64,000 nt of DNA, from contig NZ_JROM01000016.1 of assembly GCF_000786655.1 (NCBI RefSeq), forward strand, positions 186,001 through 250,000. The letters are read 5' to 3'. The stretch comes from Kocuria marina. GTDB taxonomy: Bacteria; Actinomycetota; Actinomycetes; Actinomycetales; Micrococcaceae. Below the pieces are notes generated by a model that was not told where the DNA came from, did not search any database, and saw only the letters and a list, made by a program, of their open reading frames with translations. How positions within the stretch are numbered: position 1 is the first letter of the stretch; every line of letters starts with the position of its first letter. Below, piece by piece: positions 44,294 to 57,100 of this stretch. The position numbers and the translations under genes are program-made.

Positions 44294-45211
44294 ATGACGC
44301 GATCCTCCGTGCGGGCCGCGGTGCTGGGGCACCCCGTGGACCACTCTCTGTCCCCGGTGCTGCACGCGGCCGCCTACGAGGCCCTGGGCCTCACGGCGCA
44401 TTACACGCGCCGGGACGTGCCCGTGGGCGAATGGGACACCTTCTGGGCGGGCGCCCGGGCCGCGGGGGACTGGGGCGGGTTCTCGGTCACCATGCCCCTG
44501 AAACCCCTCGCCGCCCGAGACGCCGACCGGGTCACCCCGCTCGTGCGGGCGCTCGGCGTGGCCAACACACTCACGTTCGAGGACGACGGACGCGTGGTCG
44601 CGGACAACACAGATGTCATGGGCATCATGTCCGCCGTGAGCGCGGCCGGCGCGATCCCGGGGACCCCGCGCGCCGTCGTGCTCGGCGGAGGGGCCACCGC
44701 CAGCGCGGCCGTCGCGGCCCTGCACGGGCTCGGGGCCGAGACGGTGGACGTCGTCGTGCGGACACCCTCGCGCGCTCGGACCCTCGAGGCCGTGGCGCGG
44801 GCGGTGGGCACCGAGGTGCGCACCGTGGCGTGGGAGCACGCCGCCGAGGCACTGCACACCGCGGACGTGGTCGTGGCGACCCTGCCCCCGCGCGGTGCAG
44901 ACGAGCTCGCGTTGCAGTGGCGCGCCCAGGCGCCGTCGGTGTCCGGCGTGCTGCTCGACGCCGCGTACGACCCGTGGCCCTCACGCCTGGCGTCCGCATG
45001 GCAGGACGCGGGGGGCGCGATCGCTCCCGGTGTCGATATGCTGATCTTCCAGGCCGTGGATCAGGTCCGCTGGTTCACGCAGGGCGATCCCCGCGCGGCG
45101 GTACCGCACGAGGACCGGGTGACCGCGGCCATGTGCCGCGCGGTGGGACGGCCCGAACGTGGCATCCCGCAGCGCGTGCGCACCGCGCAGGCCACACGAC
45201 TCGCGCCGTGA
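44294..45211 (+). CDS. aroE: Shikimate dehydrogenase
   Basis: This 305-residue enzyme reduces 3-dehydroshikimate to shikimate with NADPH. The substrate domain begins AAVLGHPVDHSLSPVLHAAAY and carries the catalytic Lys in VTMPLKPLA. NTLTFEDDGRVVADNTDVMGI and the nucleotide-binding VVLGGGATASAAVAAL (~135) follow, and VDMLIFQAVDQ lies near the C-terminus. The C-terminus is ~25 residues longer than usual. The gap to aroC is 93 bp, with no strong terminator. Confidence 0.95.
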   Translation: MTRSSVRAAVLGHPVDHSLSPVLHAAAYEALGLTAHYTRRDVPVGEWDTFWAGARAAGDWGGFSVTMPLKPLAARDADRVTPLVRALGVANTLTFEDDGRVVADNTDVMGIMSAVSAAGAIPGTPRAVVLGGGATASAAVAALHGLGAETVDVVVRTPSRARTLEAVARAVGTEVRTVAWEHAAEALHTADVVVATLPPRGADELALQWRAQAPSVSGVLLDAAYDPWPSRLASAWQDAGGAIAPGVDMLIFQAVDQVRWFTQGDPRAAVPHEDRVTAAMCRAVGRPERGIPQRVRTAQATRLAP

Positions 45212-45304
45212 CCCGGCGCGCGTGCCGCCCGGGCTGGGGCGCACGACCGAGCGAGACGAATTGACCGCGGGGCGTGGACCCCGGGCGAGAACTGGAGTGT
45301 TTTG

Positions 45305-46551
45305 ATGTTGCGTTGGCTCACGGCCGGGGAATCACACGGTGAGGCGCTCGTGGGGATCATCGAGGGTGTCCCCGCCGGTGTGGAACTGACCACCGGGATG
45401 ATCCAGGACGCACTGGCCCGGCGCCGGCTCGGGTACGGCCGCGGCGCCCGCATGAAGTTCGAACAGGACCGCGTGCGCATCCTGGGAGGCGTGCGCCACG
45501 GTCTCACACAGGGCGGGCCGGTCGCGATCGAGATCGCCAACACCGAGTGGCCCAAGTGGCAGGACGTCATGAGTTCCGACCCGGTGGATCCCGCGGTGCT
45601 CGAGGGCCGGGCCCGTAACGCGCCCCTGACCCGCCCGCGCCCCGGGCACGCGGACCTCACGGGCATGCAGAAGTACGACTTCGCCGAGGCCCGCCCCGTG
45701 CTCGAACGGGCGTCGGCCCGGGAGACGGCCACCCGTGTGGCGCTCGGTGTCGTGGCCGCCCAGGTCCTCGCCGCACTCGGTGTGCGCCTGGTGTCCCACA
45801 CGACCGCGATCGCCGAGGTCTCCGTGCCCGAGGGCGCCGCGCTGCCCGGCCCGGACGACGTCGCTGCGCTGGACGCCGATCCGCTGCGCTGTTTCGACGC
45901 CGCGACCTCCGAGGCCATGGTCGCCGTGGTGGACGAGGCCCACAAGGCGGGGGAGACCCTGGGCGGCGTCGTGGAGGTGCTCGCCGAGGGTCTGCCCCCG
46001 GGACTCGGCTCGTACGTGCACTGGGACCGACGCCTCGACGCGCGCCTCGCCGCGGCGCTGATGGGCATCCAGGCGATCAAGGGCGTCGAGGTCGGTGACG
46101 GGTTCAGCACCGCCGCGCGCCCGGGCTCCGCGGCCCACGACGAGACCCTGGCCGGCGACGGCGCCGTGCACCGGGTCTCCAACCGCGCCGGCGGCATCGA
46201 GGGCGGTATGTCCATCGGTGACCTGTTGCGCGTGCGCGCGGCGATGAAGCCCATTGCCACCGTCCCGCGCTCGCTGCACACCGTGGACGTGGCCACGGGC
46301 GAGCCGGCCCGCGCCCACCACCAGCGCTCGGACGTGTGCGCCGTGCCCGCGGCGGGCGTGGTGGCCGAGGCCATGGTCGCGCTCGTGCTGGCCCAGGCCG
46401 CGCTCGAGAAGTTCGGTGGTGACTCGATCAGCGAGACGGTGCGTAACAAGGACGCCTACCTCGCGGCGATCCCCGCCAACCTGCGCACCTCCCCCGAGCT
46501 CGCGGACCCCGCCGCGCTGGCCGCCCTGGACGAGGTGCGCGGGGACCTCGC

Positions 46552-46555
<4 letters not shown>
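45305..46555 (+). CDS. aroC: Chorismate synthase
   Basis: This 416-residue enzyme converts 5-enolpyruvylshikimate-3-phosphate to chorismate using reduced FMN. It has the family signatures [50 protein letters not shown] and [15 protein letters not shown]. The ATG 45305 is chosen over the overlapping TTG three bases before. The aroK GTG overlaps its stop by 4 bp, so aroC-aroK-aroB are translationally coupled. Confidence 0.98.
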
Positions 46556-48191
<1,636 letters not shown>

Positions 48192-48195
48192 GCCC

Positions 48196-48229
48196 GCGCG
48201 GACGGCACGGCGAGCGCCGTCGTCCGCGC
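48196..48229 (+). terminator. Terminator hairpin after aroB
   Basis: A 9-bp perfect stem (GCGCGGACG 48196-48204 with CGTCCGCGC 48221-48229), extended inward by a G-U and a C-G pair, begins 5 bp after the aroB stop. It separates the aro operon from efp. Confidence 0.7.
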
Positions 48230-48272
48230 CCCTGAGCACTGCTCGGCTGGCACGGCGGGCGGGCGCACGCGG

Positions 48273-48278
48273 TAGACT
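48273..48278 (+). promoter_or_regulatory. efp promoter -10 (TAGACT)
   Basis: TAGACT followed by GG lies 60 nt before the efp GTG. It is the same hexamer as at ppm1, rel, hisS and aspS. No clear -35 is visible. Confidence 0.5.
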
Positions 48279-48337
48279 GGTCCGGCTCCACGCGCCCCGC
48301 CGCCGTGCGGCGACGTTCCCGACGAGAAAGTGACACC

Positions 48338-48901
48338 GTGGCAACCAGCAACGACATCAAGAACGGCACCATCCTCAAGCTCGACGGCAACCTCTGGCAG
48401 ACCATCGAGTTCCAGCACGTCAAGCCCGGGAAGGGTGGCGCGTTCGTGCGCACCAAGCTGCGCAACGTGACCAGTGGCAAGGTGGTGGACAAGACGTTCA
48501 ATGCCGGTGCCAAGATCGAGACCGCCACGGTGGATCGCAGCGAGTACCAGTACCTGTACCAGGACGGCGAGGACTACGTCTTCATGGACAACTCCACGTA
48601 CGACCAGATCACGGTGCCGGCCACCGTCGTGGGGGACGCCGCGAACTTCATGCTCGAGAACCAGAACGTGACCGTGGCCATGCACGAGGGCGCGCCCCTG
48701 TACATCGAGATGCCGCCGTCGGTCGTGTTGGAGATCACCTACACCGAGCCGGGTCTGCAGGGTGACCGTTCCACGGGCGGCACCAAGCCCGCGACCGTTG
48801 AGACCGGCTATCAGATCCAGGTCCCGCTGTTCCTCGAACAGGGCACCAAGGTCAAGGTCGACACCCGCACCGGTGACTACCTGGGACGCGTCAACGAGTG
48901 A
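48338..48901 (+). CDS. efp: Translation elongation factor P
   Basis: EF-P (187 residues) relieves ribosome stalling at consecutive prolines. It has the three-domain layout, with the conserved loop [13 protein letters not shown] whose tip Lys32 reaches the peptidyl-transferase centre, and the C-terminal signature [25 protein letters not shown]. No modification enzyme gene is nearby. GTG 48338 is chosen because it gives the canonical short N-terminus. nusB overlaps by 4 bp. Confidence 0.98.
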   Translation: MATSNDIKNGTILKLDGNLWQTIEFQHVKPGKGGAFVRTKLRNVTSGKVVDKTFNAGAKIETATVDRSEYQYLYQDGEDYVFMDNSTYDQITVPATVVGDAANFMLENQNVTVAMHEGAPLYIEMPPSVVLEITYTEPGLQGDRSTGGTKPATVETGYQIQVPLFLEQGTKVKVDTRTGDYLGRVNE

Positions 48902-49314
48902 GCGGCGCCCGGAGCAAGGCCCGGATCCGCGCCGTCGAGATCCTGTTCGAGGCCGAACAACGTAACGAATCCGTCCGGGACGCCCTGGTGCGGCGCCGGG
49001 AGAACTCGTCCTCACCCATCAATCCGTACACGGTGGACATCCTCGAGGGCGTCCACGACCGGCGCGAGGACATCGACGAGTTCCTCGAGACCTACTCCCA
49101 GGGCTGGGAGCTGGACCGGATGCCGGCGGTGGACCGCAACGTGCTGCGCGTGGGGGCGTGGGAGCTGCTGTACAACCCGGAGATCCCGGACGGCGTGGCC
49201 GTCGCGGAGGCGGTGGCCGTGGCCCGGCAACTGTCCACGGATGATTCGCCCCGCTTCGTCAACGGGCTGCTGGGGCGGCTGCAGAAGGTCAAGCCCTCCC
49301 TGCTCGACGACTGA
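48898..49314 (+). CDS. nusB: Transcription antitermination factor NusB
   Basis: NusB (138 residues) is an all-helical protein that binds boxA RNA with NusE and supports rRNA antitermination. It has the family segments [53 protein letters not shown] and [11 protein letters not shown]. The GTG start overlaps the efp stop. A Rho-independent terminator with a T-tract follows 6 bp after the stop. Confidence 0.97.
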   Translation: MSGARSKARIRAVEILFEAEQRNESVRDALVRRRENSSSPINPYTVDILEGVHDRREDIDEFLETYSQGWELDRMPAVDRNVLRVGAWELLYNPEIPDGVAVAEAVAVARQLSTDDSPRFVNGLLGRLQKVKPSLLDD

Positions 49315-49319
49315 ACCCA

Positions 49320-49352
49320 CCCCGGTCCGTGCTCGCCACGGGCCGGGGTTTT
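49320..49352 (+). terminator. Rho-independent terminator after nusB
   Basis: A 12-bp stem with one G-U pair (49320-49331 with 49337-49348) and a 5-nt loop is followed directly by TTTT (49349-49352). This is the most classical intrinsic terminator in the window. Confidence 0.9.
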
Positions 49353-49361
49353 GTCGTGTGG

Positions 49362-49367
49362 TAGCTT
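49362..49367 (+). promoter_or_regulatory. pyr operon promoter -10 (TAGCTT)
   Basis: TAGCTT lies 57 nt upstream of the pyrR GTG. Initiation near 49374 gives a ~50-nt leader that consists almost entirely of the PyrR-binding hairpin. Confidence 0.5.
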
Positions 49368-49383
49368 CGACTACGGATCGCAC

Positions 49384-49417
49384 CCTTTAAGTCCGTCCGG
49401 TGAGGCGGGGAAGGAGG
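49384..49417 (+). promoter_or_regulatory. PyrR-binding RNA hairpin overlapping the pyrR Shine-Dalgarno
   Basis: The core TCCGGTGAGGC (49396-49406) fits the PyrR-binding consensus UCCNGNGAGGY. It is flanked by CCG/CGG pairing (49393-49395 with 49406-49408) and lower CCTT/AAGG pairing (49384-49387 with 49411-49414). The lower 3' strand is the first half of the Shine-Dalgarno AAGGAGG. No terminator/antiterminator pair is present, so the expected mode is UMP-dependent repression of translation, as described for mycobacteria. Confidence 0.75.
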
Positions 49418-49423
49418 CGGCAC

Positions 49424-50086
49424 GTGAGCGTGCCCGAACACGCCGAGCAGTCACCGCGGAGCATGACGTCCCGCGTGATTCTCTCGACACCCGACATCGA
49501 CCGGGCCCTGTCCCGGATCGCCCACGAGATCCTCGAGTCCAACAAGGGCTCCCGGGGTCTCGTGCTGCTGGGGATCGCCCGTCGCGGCTACCCCTTGGCC
49601 CAGCGGTTGGCCGCCAAGCTCGAGCAGATCGACCCCGACTTCCACGCGCAACAGAGCACGGGTCAGCTCGACATCACGATGTACCGCGACGACCTGCGGC
49701 GTCATCCCGCGCGCACCCCGCAACCCACGGTGATCCCGGACTCCGGGATCGACGGGCGCACCCTGGTGCTCGTGGACGACGTCCTGTTCTCGGGGCGCAC
49801 GATCCGCGCAGCCCTGGACGCCCTCGTGGACGTGGGACGCCCCAACGCGGTGCGCCTGGCCGTGCTCGTGGACCGCGGCCACCGCGAGCTGCCCATCCGC
49901 GCGGATCACGTGGGCAAGAACCTGCCCACGTCCTCCCACGAGAAGGTCCGCGTGCTGCTGCGCGAGTCCGATCCCCAGCCGCGCGCGAGGGGTCACGAGG
50001 ACTGCGTGATCATCGACTCGCCGGTGGTCTCCGACGACGACGTCGCCCGCGCCCCCGGTACCGCCGGGAAGGGGCCGCGCGCATGA
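49424..50086 (+). CDS. pyrR: Bifunctional pyr operon regulator / uracil phosphoribosyltransferase PyrR
   Basis: PyrR (220 residues) binds pyr mRNA when UMP is abundant and has uracil phosphoribosyltransferase activity. The PRPP motif is [21 protein letters not shown] (~120, core [10 protein letters not shown]). [15 protein letters not shown] and the RNA-binding-associated [10 protein letters not shown] are also present. The C-terminus is extended by ~35 residues. GTG 49424 has AAGGAGG 6 nt upstream, itself part of the regulatory hairpin. pyrB overlaps by 4 bp. Confidence 0.96.
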   Translation: MSVPEHAEQSPRSMTSRVILSTPDIDRALSRIAHEILESNKGSRGLVLLGIARRGYPLAQRLAAKLEQIDPDFHAQQSTGQLDITMYRDDLRRHPARTPQPTVIPDSGIDGRTLVLVDDVLFSGRTIRAALDALVDVGRPNAVRLAVLVDRGHRELPIRADHVGKNLPTSSHEKVRVLLRESDPQPRARGHEDCVIIDSPVVSDDDVARAPGTAGKGPRA

Positions 50087-51066
50087 AGCACCTGCTGACG
50101 ACCAACGAGCTGAGCTACCGGGAAGCGGTACGCATCCTGGACACCGCGGACCAGATGGCCGCCGTGTCCTCACGCTCGGTCAAGAAACTGCCCGCCCTGC
50201 GCGGACGCACCGTGGTGAACCTGTTCTTCGAGGACTCCACGCGCACCCGGATCTCGTTCGAGACCGCGGCCAAGCGGCTCAGCGCGGACGTGATCAACTT
50301 CTCCGCCAAGGGCTCCTCGGTGTCCAAGGGCGAATCGCTCAAGGACACCGCGCAGACGCTCATGGCCATGAGCGCGGACGCCGTGGTGATCCGCCACGCA
50401 TCCTCCGGCGCGCCGCAACAGCTCGCGGACTCCGGGTGGATCGACGCCGCGGTGATCAACGCCGGGGACGGCAAGCACGCGCACCCCACCCAGGCCCTGC
50501 TCGACGCCATGACCCTCCGCCGCGTGCGTTCGGGCGCCACGGGTGTCGCGAGCACCGGGATGGACCTCGAGGGGATGCACGTGGTGATCGTGGGGGACGT
50601 GCTGCACTCCCGCGTGGCCCGCTCCAACGTGTGGTTGCTCACGACCCTGGGCGCACGCGTGACCCTCGTGGCCCCGCCCACCCTGGTCCCCGTGGCCATG
50701 GACGACTGGCCGTGCGAGGTCGGCTACGACCTGGACGCCGTACTCGCCGAGGCCCCGGACGCCGTGATGATGCTGCGGTTGCAGCGCGAGCGCATGAACG
50801 CCGCGTTCTTCCCGAGCGAGGCCGAGTACACGCGCGGCTGGGGGCTCACGTCCCAACGCGTGCAGCGCCTCGAGGACATGGGTGCGCCCACAGTGTTCAT
50901 GCACCCCGGACCCATGAACCGCGGCCTGGAGATCTCCTCCGAGGCCGCCGACTCCCCGCGCTCCACCGTGCTGGAGCAGGTGGCCAACGGTGTGGCCGTG
51001 CGCATGGCCGTGTTGTTCCTGTTGCTCTCCGGTGACGAGAGCTCCCCGTACCCGAGCGAGAACTGA
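50083..51066 (+). CDS. pyrB: Aspartate carbamoyltransferase catalytic subunit
   Basis: PyrB (327 residues) condenses carbamoyl phosphate and aspartate. The carbamoyl-phosphate-binding signature is [18 protein letters not shown] (~50). [14 protein letters not shown], the [11 protein letters not shown] segment and the aspartate-binding LRLQRERM follow. No regulatory pyrI gene is present. ATG 50083 overlaps the pyrR stop (ATGA). pyrC begins 10 bp after its stop. Confidence 0.97.
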   Translation: MKHLLTTNELSYREAVRILDTADQMAAVSSRSVKKLPALRGRTVVNLFFEDSTRTRISFETAAKRLSADVINFSAKGSSVSKGESLKDTAQTLMAMSADAVVIRHASSGAPQQLADSGWIDAAVINAGDGKHAHPTQALLDAMTLRRVRSGATGVASTGMDLEGMHVVIVGDVLHSRVARSNVWLLTTLGARVTLVAPPTLVPVAMDDWPCEVGYDLDAVLAEAPDAVMMLRLQRERMNAAFFPSEAEYTRGWGLTSQRVQRLEDMGAPTVFMHPGPMNRGLEISSEAADSPRSTVLEQVANGVAVRMAVLFLLLSGDESSPYPSEN

Positions 51067-51076
51067 GGTGGCCCGC

Positions 51077-52387
51077 ATGAGCTCCTACCTGATCAGCAAC
51101 GCCCGCCCCGAGGGCGGTGAGCCCGCGGACCTGTTGCTCACGGACGGGGTGATCGGCGCCGTGGGTCCCGTGGGCACCCTGGACGTGCCCGAGGGTACGG
51201 ACGTGATCGACGCCGCCGGCGCCGTGGCCCTTCCGGGTCTCGTGGACATGCACACCCACCTGCGCGAACCGGGTCACGAGGACGCCGAGACCGTGGAGAC
51301 CGGAACGCGCGCGGCGGCCCGGGGTGGGTTCACCGCGGTGTTCGCGATGGCCAACTCCCACCCCGTGGCGGACACCGCCGGCGTGGTCGAGCAGGTGTGG
51401 CAGCTGGGCCGCGACGCCGGGTGGTGCGACGTCCACCCCGTGGGCGCGGTCACGGTGGGGCTCGGGGGCACGCAGCTGTCCGAGATCCGCGCGATGGCGG
51501 AGTCCCGCGCGGGTGTACGGATGTTCTCCGACGACGGCAAGTGCGTCCACGACCCCGTGCTGATGCGCCGGGCCCTCGAGTACGTCAAGTCCTTCGGGGG
51601 GATCATCGCCCAGCACGCCCAGGAACCGCGCCTGACCGAGGGCGCCCAGATGAACGAGGGCGCGGTCTCCGCTGACCTCGGTCTCACGGGCTGGCCCGCG
51701 GTGGCCGAGGAGGCGATCATCGCCCGGGACGTGCTGCTGACCCAGCACGTGGACTCCCGCCTGCACATCTGCCACCTCTCCACCAAGGGGTCCGTGGACA
51801 TCGTGCGCTGGGCCAAGGAGCGCGGCGTGGCCGTGACCGCGGAGGTCACCCCGCACCACCTGTTGCTCACCGACGAACTCGTGCGCACCTTCGACCCCGT
51901 CTACAAGGTCAACCCGCCGCTGCGCACTGACGACGACGTCCAGGCCCTGCGCCGTGCCGTGGCCGAGGGCACGATCGACGTGATCGGCACGGACCACGCC
52001 CCGCACACCGCGGAGGACAAGGAATGCGAGTGGAGCTGCGCGGCCCACGGCATGACGGGTCTGGAGACCGCCCTCGCGGTGGTCCAGTCGACCCTCGTGG
52101 ACACCGGGCTGATCGGGTGGGAGCGCGTGGCGCAGATCATGTCCCGCACCCCCGCCCGGATCCTGGGCCTGACCGACCAGGGCCAGGAACTGGCCCCCGG
52201 GGCCACCGCGAACATCGTGCTGTGGGACCCCAGCGGGCAGACCCCCGTGGATCCCACGACCCACGCGTCCAAGGGCCGCAATAGTCCGTACCGGGGGATG
52301 ACCCTGCCCGGCGGTGTGCGCGCCACGTTCTACCGCGGTCACCCCGTGGTGCGTGACGGCGAACCCGCCACGCCGCTGACCCGCTGA
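51077..52387 (+). CDS. pyrC: Dihydroorotase
   Basis: PyrC (436 residues) is a class I dihydroorotase that cyclises carbamoyl aspartate. The metal ligands of the amidohydrolase fold are clear: VDMHTHLREPGHED (~55), further ligands around HICHLS and ITAEVTPHHLLL-type sequence (VTAEVTPHH), and the catalytic Asp in IGTDHAPH. It contrasts with the degenerate amidohydrolase-like protein at 3491. ATG 51077 has GAGG 8 nt upstream; GTG 51068 is a possible alternative. Confidence 0.97.
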   Translation: MSSYLISNARPEGGEPADLLLTDGVIGAVGPVGTLDVPEGTDVIDAAGAVALPGLVDMHTHLREPGHEDAETVETGTRAAARGGFTAVFAMANSHPVADTAGVVEQVWQLGRDAGWCDVHPVGAVTVGLGGTQLSEIRAMAESRAGVRMFSDDGKCVHDPVLMRRALEYVKSFGGIIAQHAQEPRLTEGAQMNEGAVSADLGLTGWPAVAEEAIIARDVLLTQHVDSRLHICHLSTKGSVDIVRWAKERGVAVTAEVTPHHLLLTDELVRTFDPVYKVNPPLRTDDDVQALRRAVAEGTIDVIGTDHAPHTAEDKECEWSCAAHGMTGLETALAVVQSTLVDTGLIGWERVAQIMSRTPARILGLTDQGQELAPGATANIVLWDPSGQTPVDPTTHASKGRNSPYRGMTLPGGVRATFYRGHPVVRDGEPATPLTR

Positions 52388-52409
52388 CCACCCCCACGAA
52401 AGGCCGCCC

Positions 52410-52904
52410 ATGTCGGACAAGCTCGTACCCACCCTGTTGACCATCCTGATCGTCGTGGTGCTCTTCGCCCTGATCCGGTGGGGTTGGCGGGGTCGGGTGC
52501 GACGCCAGGCGGGCTTGGCCGCGCCGGCCCAGGCGCCCCGGGACCTGTTGCAACGGGCCACCGCACGCGTGGACGGGATGTACGTGGTCACGACCTACAC
52601 CGCCCAGCCGCTCGAACGCATCGCCGGGCACGGTCTGGGGGTGCGCACGAACGCGGAGGCGATCGTGGCCCCGGACGGCGTGTTCCTCAACCGCCAGGGC
52701 GCCCCGGACGTGTTCATCCCCCGGGAGGACCTGCGCGCGGTGTCCACCGCGTCCGGGATGGTCGGCAAGTTCGTGGAACGCGACGGACTCGTGGTGCTGA
52801 CCTGGGACCTCGGGGACACCCGCGTGGACACCGGCTTCCGCGCGCGCACCGGTGAGGGGTCACGACAACTGGAGGACGCGGCGTCGGCCCTGCTGGACGC
52901 CTGA
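52410..52904 (+). CDS. PH-like domain membrane protein of the pyr operon
   Basis: This 164-residue protein has one N-terminal membrane helix (LLTILIVVVLFALIRWGW) and a soluble beta-rich domain resembling a PH-like fold (DGMYVVTTYTAQPLERI, VAPDGVFLNRQGAPDVFIPREDL). It occupies the position of Rv1382 between pyrC and carA in mycobacteria. The function is unknown; its fixed place suggests a link to pyrimidine synthesis or merely operon conservation. It begins 22 bp after pyrC with GAAAGG upstream. Confidence 0.85.
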   Translation: MSDKLVPTLLTILIVVVLFALIRWGWRGRVRRQAGLAAPAQAPRDLLQRATARVDGMYVVTTYTAQPLERIAGHGLGVRTNAEAIVAPDGVFLNRQGAPDVFIPREDLRAVSTASGMVGKFVERDGLVVLTWDLGDTRVDTGFRARTGEGSRQLEDAASALLDA

Positions 52905-52961
52905 GAACCGAATTCCCGGGAGCCGTGATGCTCCCGGAACGCTCAACGAAAGGAGTTCGTC

Positions 52962-54146
52962 ATGAACTCACCACGGATCGAACCGGCCGTCATGGTCCTC
53001 GAGGACGGCACGGTGTTCGAGGGCCGCGCCTGGGGTGCTCCCGGCACGGCGTTCGGCGAAGCGGTCTTCGCGACCGGGATGACCGGCTACCAGGAGACGC
53101 TGACCGACCCCTCCTACGCGGGGCAGATCGTGATCCAGACCGCCCCCCACATCGGCAACACGGGCGTGAACCCGGACGACATGGAGTCCCGCAAGATCTG
53201 GGTCAACGGCTTCGTGGTGCGTGACCCCGCGCGCCGACCCTCCAACTGGCGCAGTGAACGCTCCCTGGACGACGAGCTGGCCGAGCAGGGCATCACCGGG
53301 ATCCAGGGCGTGGACACCCGCGCGCTGACCCGCCACCTGCGCGACAAGGGCGCGATGCGCGCCGGGATCTTCTCCGGCGAGCAGGCCGGTGAGCCCGTGG
53401 CCCAGCTCGTGCAGCGGGTCGCCGAACAGCCGGGGATGGCTGGCCGCGCGCTCGCCGAGCACGTGAGCACGGACGAGACCTACGTGGTGGAGCCGCGCGA
53501 GCACGGCTGGGACGCCCCGGTGCGCCATGAAGTGGTCGCGGTGGACCTGGGGATCAAGTCCATGACCCCGCAGCGCCTGGCCGAACGCGGTGTCCGTGTG
53601 CACGTGGTGCCCGCGGACGTGAGCTTCGAGCAGGTGCAGGCGCTGCACCCGGACGGCGTGTTCTTCTCGAACGGCCCGGGGGACCCGGCCACCGCGGACG
53701 AGCAGGTGGCCCTGCTGCGCCGCGTGCTGGACGAGGGCATCCCGTTCTTCGGCATCTGCTTCGGGAACCAGCTGCTGGGCCGCGCGCTGGGCTTCGGCAC
53801 GTACAAGCTCACGTTCGGTCACCGCGGGATCAACCAGCCGGTCATGGACCTCGCCACGGGCAAGGTGGAGATCACCTCCCAGAACCACGGCTTCGCGGTG
53901 GACGCGCCCGTGGGGGAGCCCGTGACCGCGCCCGAGTCCCGCTACGGGCGGGTCAGTGTGTCCCACGTGGGGCTCAACGACGACGTCGTGGAAGGACTGC
54001 GCTGCGAGGACATCCCCGCGTTCTCGGTGCAGTACCACCCCGAGGCCGCCGCGGGTCCGCACGACTCCGCCTACCTCTTCGACCGCTTTATCGACATGAT
54101 GGACCGGGCCGGTCAGAGCCCCGATTCGGAAGCAGGAGACAAGTAA
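52962..54146 (+). CDS. carA: Carbamoyl-phosphate synthase small (glutaminase) subunit
   Basis: CarA (394 residues) hydrolyses glutamine and channels ammonia to CarB. The N-terminal domain shows [22 protein letters not shown]. The class I amidotransferase domain has the nucleophile Cys266 ([16 protein letters not shown]) and the His-Glu of the triad in [11 protein letters not shown]. An AAAGGAG Shine-Dalgarno sequence precedes the ATG, after a 7-bp hairpin (52916-52922 with 52931-52937). carB shares one base with its stop. Confidence 0.98.
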   Translation: MNSPRIEPAVMVLEDGTVFEGRAWGAPGTAFGEAVFATGMTGYQETLTDPSYAGQIVIQTAPHIGNTGVNPDDMESRKIWVNGFVVRDPARRPSNWRSERSLDDELAEQGITGIQGVDTRALTRHLRDKGAMRAGIFSGEQAGEPVAQLVQRVAEQPGMAGRALAEHVSTDETYVVEPREHGWDAPVRHEVVAVDLGIKSMTPQRLAERGVRVHVVPADVSFEQVQALHPDGVFFSNGPGDPATADEQVALLRRVLDEGIPFFGICFGNQLLGRALGFGTYKLTFGHRGINQPVMDLATGKVEITSQNHGFAVDAPVGEPVTAPESRYGRVSVSHVGLNDDVVEGLRCEDIPAFSVQYHPEAAAGPHDSAYLFDRFIDMMDRAGQSPDSEAGDK

Positions 54147-57100
54147 TGCCCCGCAGGCAAGACCTCAACAGCGTCCTGGTGATCGGCTCCGGTCCCATCG
54201 TGATCGGGCAGGCCGCGGAGTTCGACTACTCCGGGACCCAGGCCCTGCGCGTCCTCAAGGACGAGGGGCTGCGCATGATCCTGGTCAACTCCAACCCGGC
54301 CACGATCATGACCGATCCCGAGTTCGCGGACGCCACCTACGTGGAGCCCATCACCCCGGAGACGGTCGAGAAGATCATCGCGAAGGAACGTCCCGACGCC
54401 GTGCTGCCCACCCTGGGCGGGCAGACAGCGCTGAACACGGCCCTGGCCCTGGACGCCAACGGCGTGCTCGAGAAGTACGACGTCGAGCTGATCGGCGCGG
54501 ACGTGGACGCGATCAACCTGGGCGAGGACCGCGAGGCCTTCAAGGGCGTCGTCGAACGCTGCGGCGCGGAATCCGCGCGCTCGATCATCGTGCACTCCAT
54601 GGACGAGGCGCTCGTCGCCGCCGAGAAGCTCGGTTACCCCATGGTCGTGCGCCCGTCCTTCACGATGGGCGGACTGGGCTCGGGTCTCGCGTACGACGAG
54701 ACCGATCTGCACCGCATCGCCGGTGCCGGGATCCAGTACTCACCCACCTCGGAGGTGCTCCTCGAGGAGTCCATCCTGGGGTGGAAGGAGTACGAGCTCG
54801 AGATGATGCGCGACGCCAACGACAACGTGGTGGTCGTGTGCTCGATCGAGAACGTGGACCCGGTGGGCGTGCACACGGGCGATTCGATCACCGTGGCCCC
54901 GGCCCTGACCCTGACCGACCGCGAGTACCAGCGCATGCGTGACATCGCGATCGCCGTGATCCGTGAAGTGGGCGTGGACACAGGCGGGTGCAACATCCAG
55001 TTCGCGGTGGAACCCGCGACCGGGCGGATCGTGGTCATCGAGATGAACCCGCGCGTCTCCCGTTCCTCGGCGCTCGCGTCCAAGGCCACGGGCTTCCCGA
55101 TCGCCAAGATCGCGACCAAGCTGTCCCTGGGGTACACGCTCGACGAGATCCCCAATGACATCACGCAGAAGACCCCCGCGAGCTTCGAGCCCACCCTGGA
55201 CTACGTGGTCGTGAAGGTCCCGCGCTTCGCGTTCGAGAAGTTCCCGGCCGCGGACCCCACGCTGACTACAACCATGAAGTCGGTGGGCGAGGCCATGGCG
55301 ATCGGGCGCAACTTCACCGAGGCGCTGCAGAAGGCCATGCGCTCGCTCGAGCAGAAGGGTTCGTCCTTCAGCTTCGCCCGCCCGGCCGTGGAGCCCGGGC
55401 CCAACACGGTGGCCCGGCTCGTGGAGACGTGCCGCGAGACCACCACCCACCGGTTGCGCAACGTGCAGCAGGCCCTTCTCGCGGGTGCGAGCGTGGAACA
55501 AGTCTTCGAGGCCACGGCGATCGACCCGTGGTTCCTCGACCAGATCCAGTTGCTCAACGAGACCGCGGACCTGGTGCGCGCGGACCCGGACCTGCGCCCG
55601 GTCACGCTGCGGGAGGCCAAGCGCCACGGCTTCTCCGACGCCCAGATCGGTGAGCTGGTCCACCTCGAGGAATCGGTGGTGCGCGGGGTGCGCCACGCGC
55701 TGGACATCCGCCCCGTCTACAAGACCGTGGACACGTGCGCCGCCGAGTTCGAGGCGTTCACCCCGTACCACTACTCGAGCTACGACCGCGAAACGGAGGT
55801 GGCCCCGCACGAGAAGCCTTCGGTCATGATCCTGGGTTCCGGGCCCAACCGGATCGGGCAGGGGATCGAATTCGACTACTCGTGCGTGCACGCGTCCATG
55901 GTGTTGCGCGAGGCCGGGTACGAGACCGTGATGCTCAACTGCAACCCGGAGACCGTTTCGACCGACTACGACATCTCCACGAGGCTGTACTTCGAACCGC
56001 TCACGTTCGAGGACGTCATGGAGGTCGTGGAGGCCGAGCGCCGCTCGGGTGGGCTGCTCGGTGTCTTCGTGCAGCTCGGCGGGCAGACCCCGCTCAAGCT
56101 CGCGGCAGACCTCAAGGCCGCGGGCGTGCCGATCCTCGGGACGACCCCCGAGGCGATCGACCTGGCGGAGGACCGCGGGGAGTTCGCGCGCGTGCTCACT
56201 GAGGCGGGGTTGCGCCAGCCCAAGAACGGCACGGCCCACACCTTCGAGCAGGCCAGCCGGATCGCCCACGAGATCGGCTACCCCGTGCTGGTGCGCCCGT
56301 CCTACGTGCTCGGTGGGCGCGGGATGGAGATCGTCTACGACGAGGCGTCCCTGAAGTCCTACCTCGAGAACGCGACCGAGGTCAGCCCGAGCCGCCCGGC
56401 CCTGATCGATAAGTTCCTCGAGGACGCGATCGAGATCGACGTGGACGCGCTCTACGACGGCAAGGACTGCTACGTGGGCGGGATCATGGAGCACATCGAG
56501 GAGGCCGGGATCCACTCCGGTGACTCCGCGTGCGTGCTGCCCCCCATCACCCTGGGCCCGGACGTGATCTCCCGCGTGCGCGAGGCCACCGAAGCCATTG
56601 CGCGCGGCGTGGGCGTGAGGGGTCTGATCAACCTGCAGTTCGCTCTCGCCTCGGATGTGCTCTACGTGATCGAGGCCAACCCGCGGGCCTCGCGCACGGT
56701 GCCGTTCGTGTCCAAGGCCACGGGCGTGCAGATGGCCAAGGCCGCCGCGCTGATCGGCACCGGGCGCACCGTGGCCGAGCTGCGCGAGCAGGGGATGCTC
56801 CCCGCGGACTACGACGGCACGACCCTGCCCGAGCAGACCCCCACCGCGGTCAAGGAGGTCGTGCTGCCGTTCGCGCGCTTCCGTACCCCGGAGGGCACCG
56901 TGGTGGACTCGCTGCTGGGTCCCGAGATGCGCTCCACGGGTGAGGTCATGGGCATCGACCGGTACTTCGACACCGCGTTCGCCAAGGCGCAGGCCGCCGC
57001 GGGCGGGCCGCTGCCCACGTCCGGACGGTTGTTCGTCTCGGTCGCCAACAAGGACAAGCGCTCCGCGGTGATCCCCGTGAAGATGTTCGCGGACCTGGGC

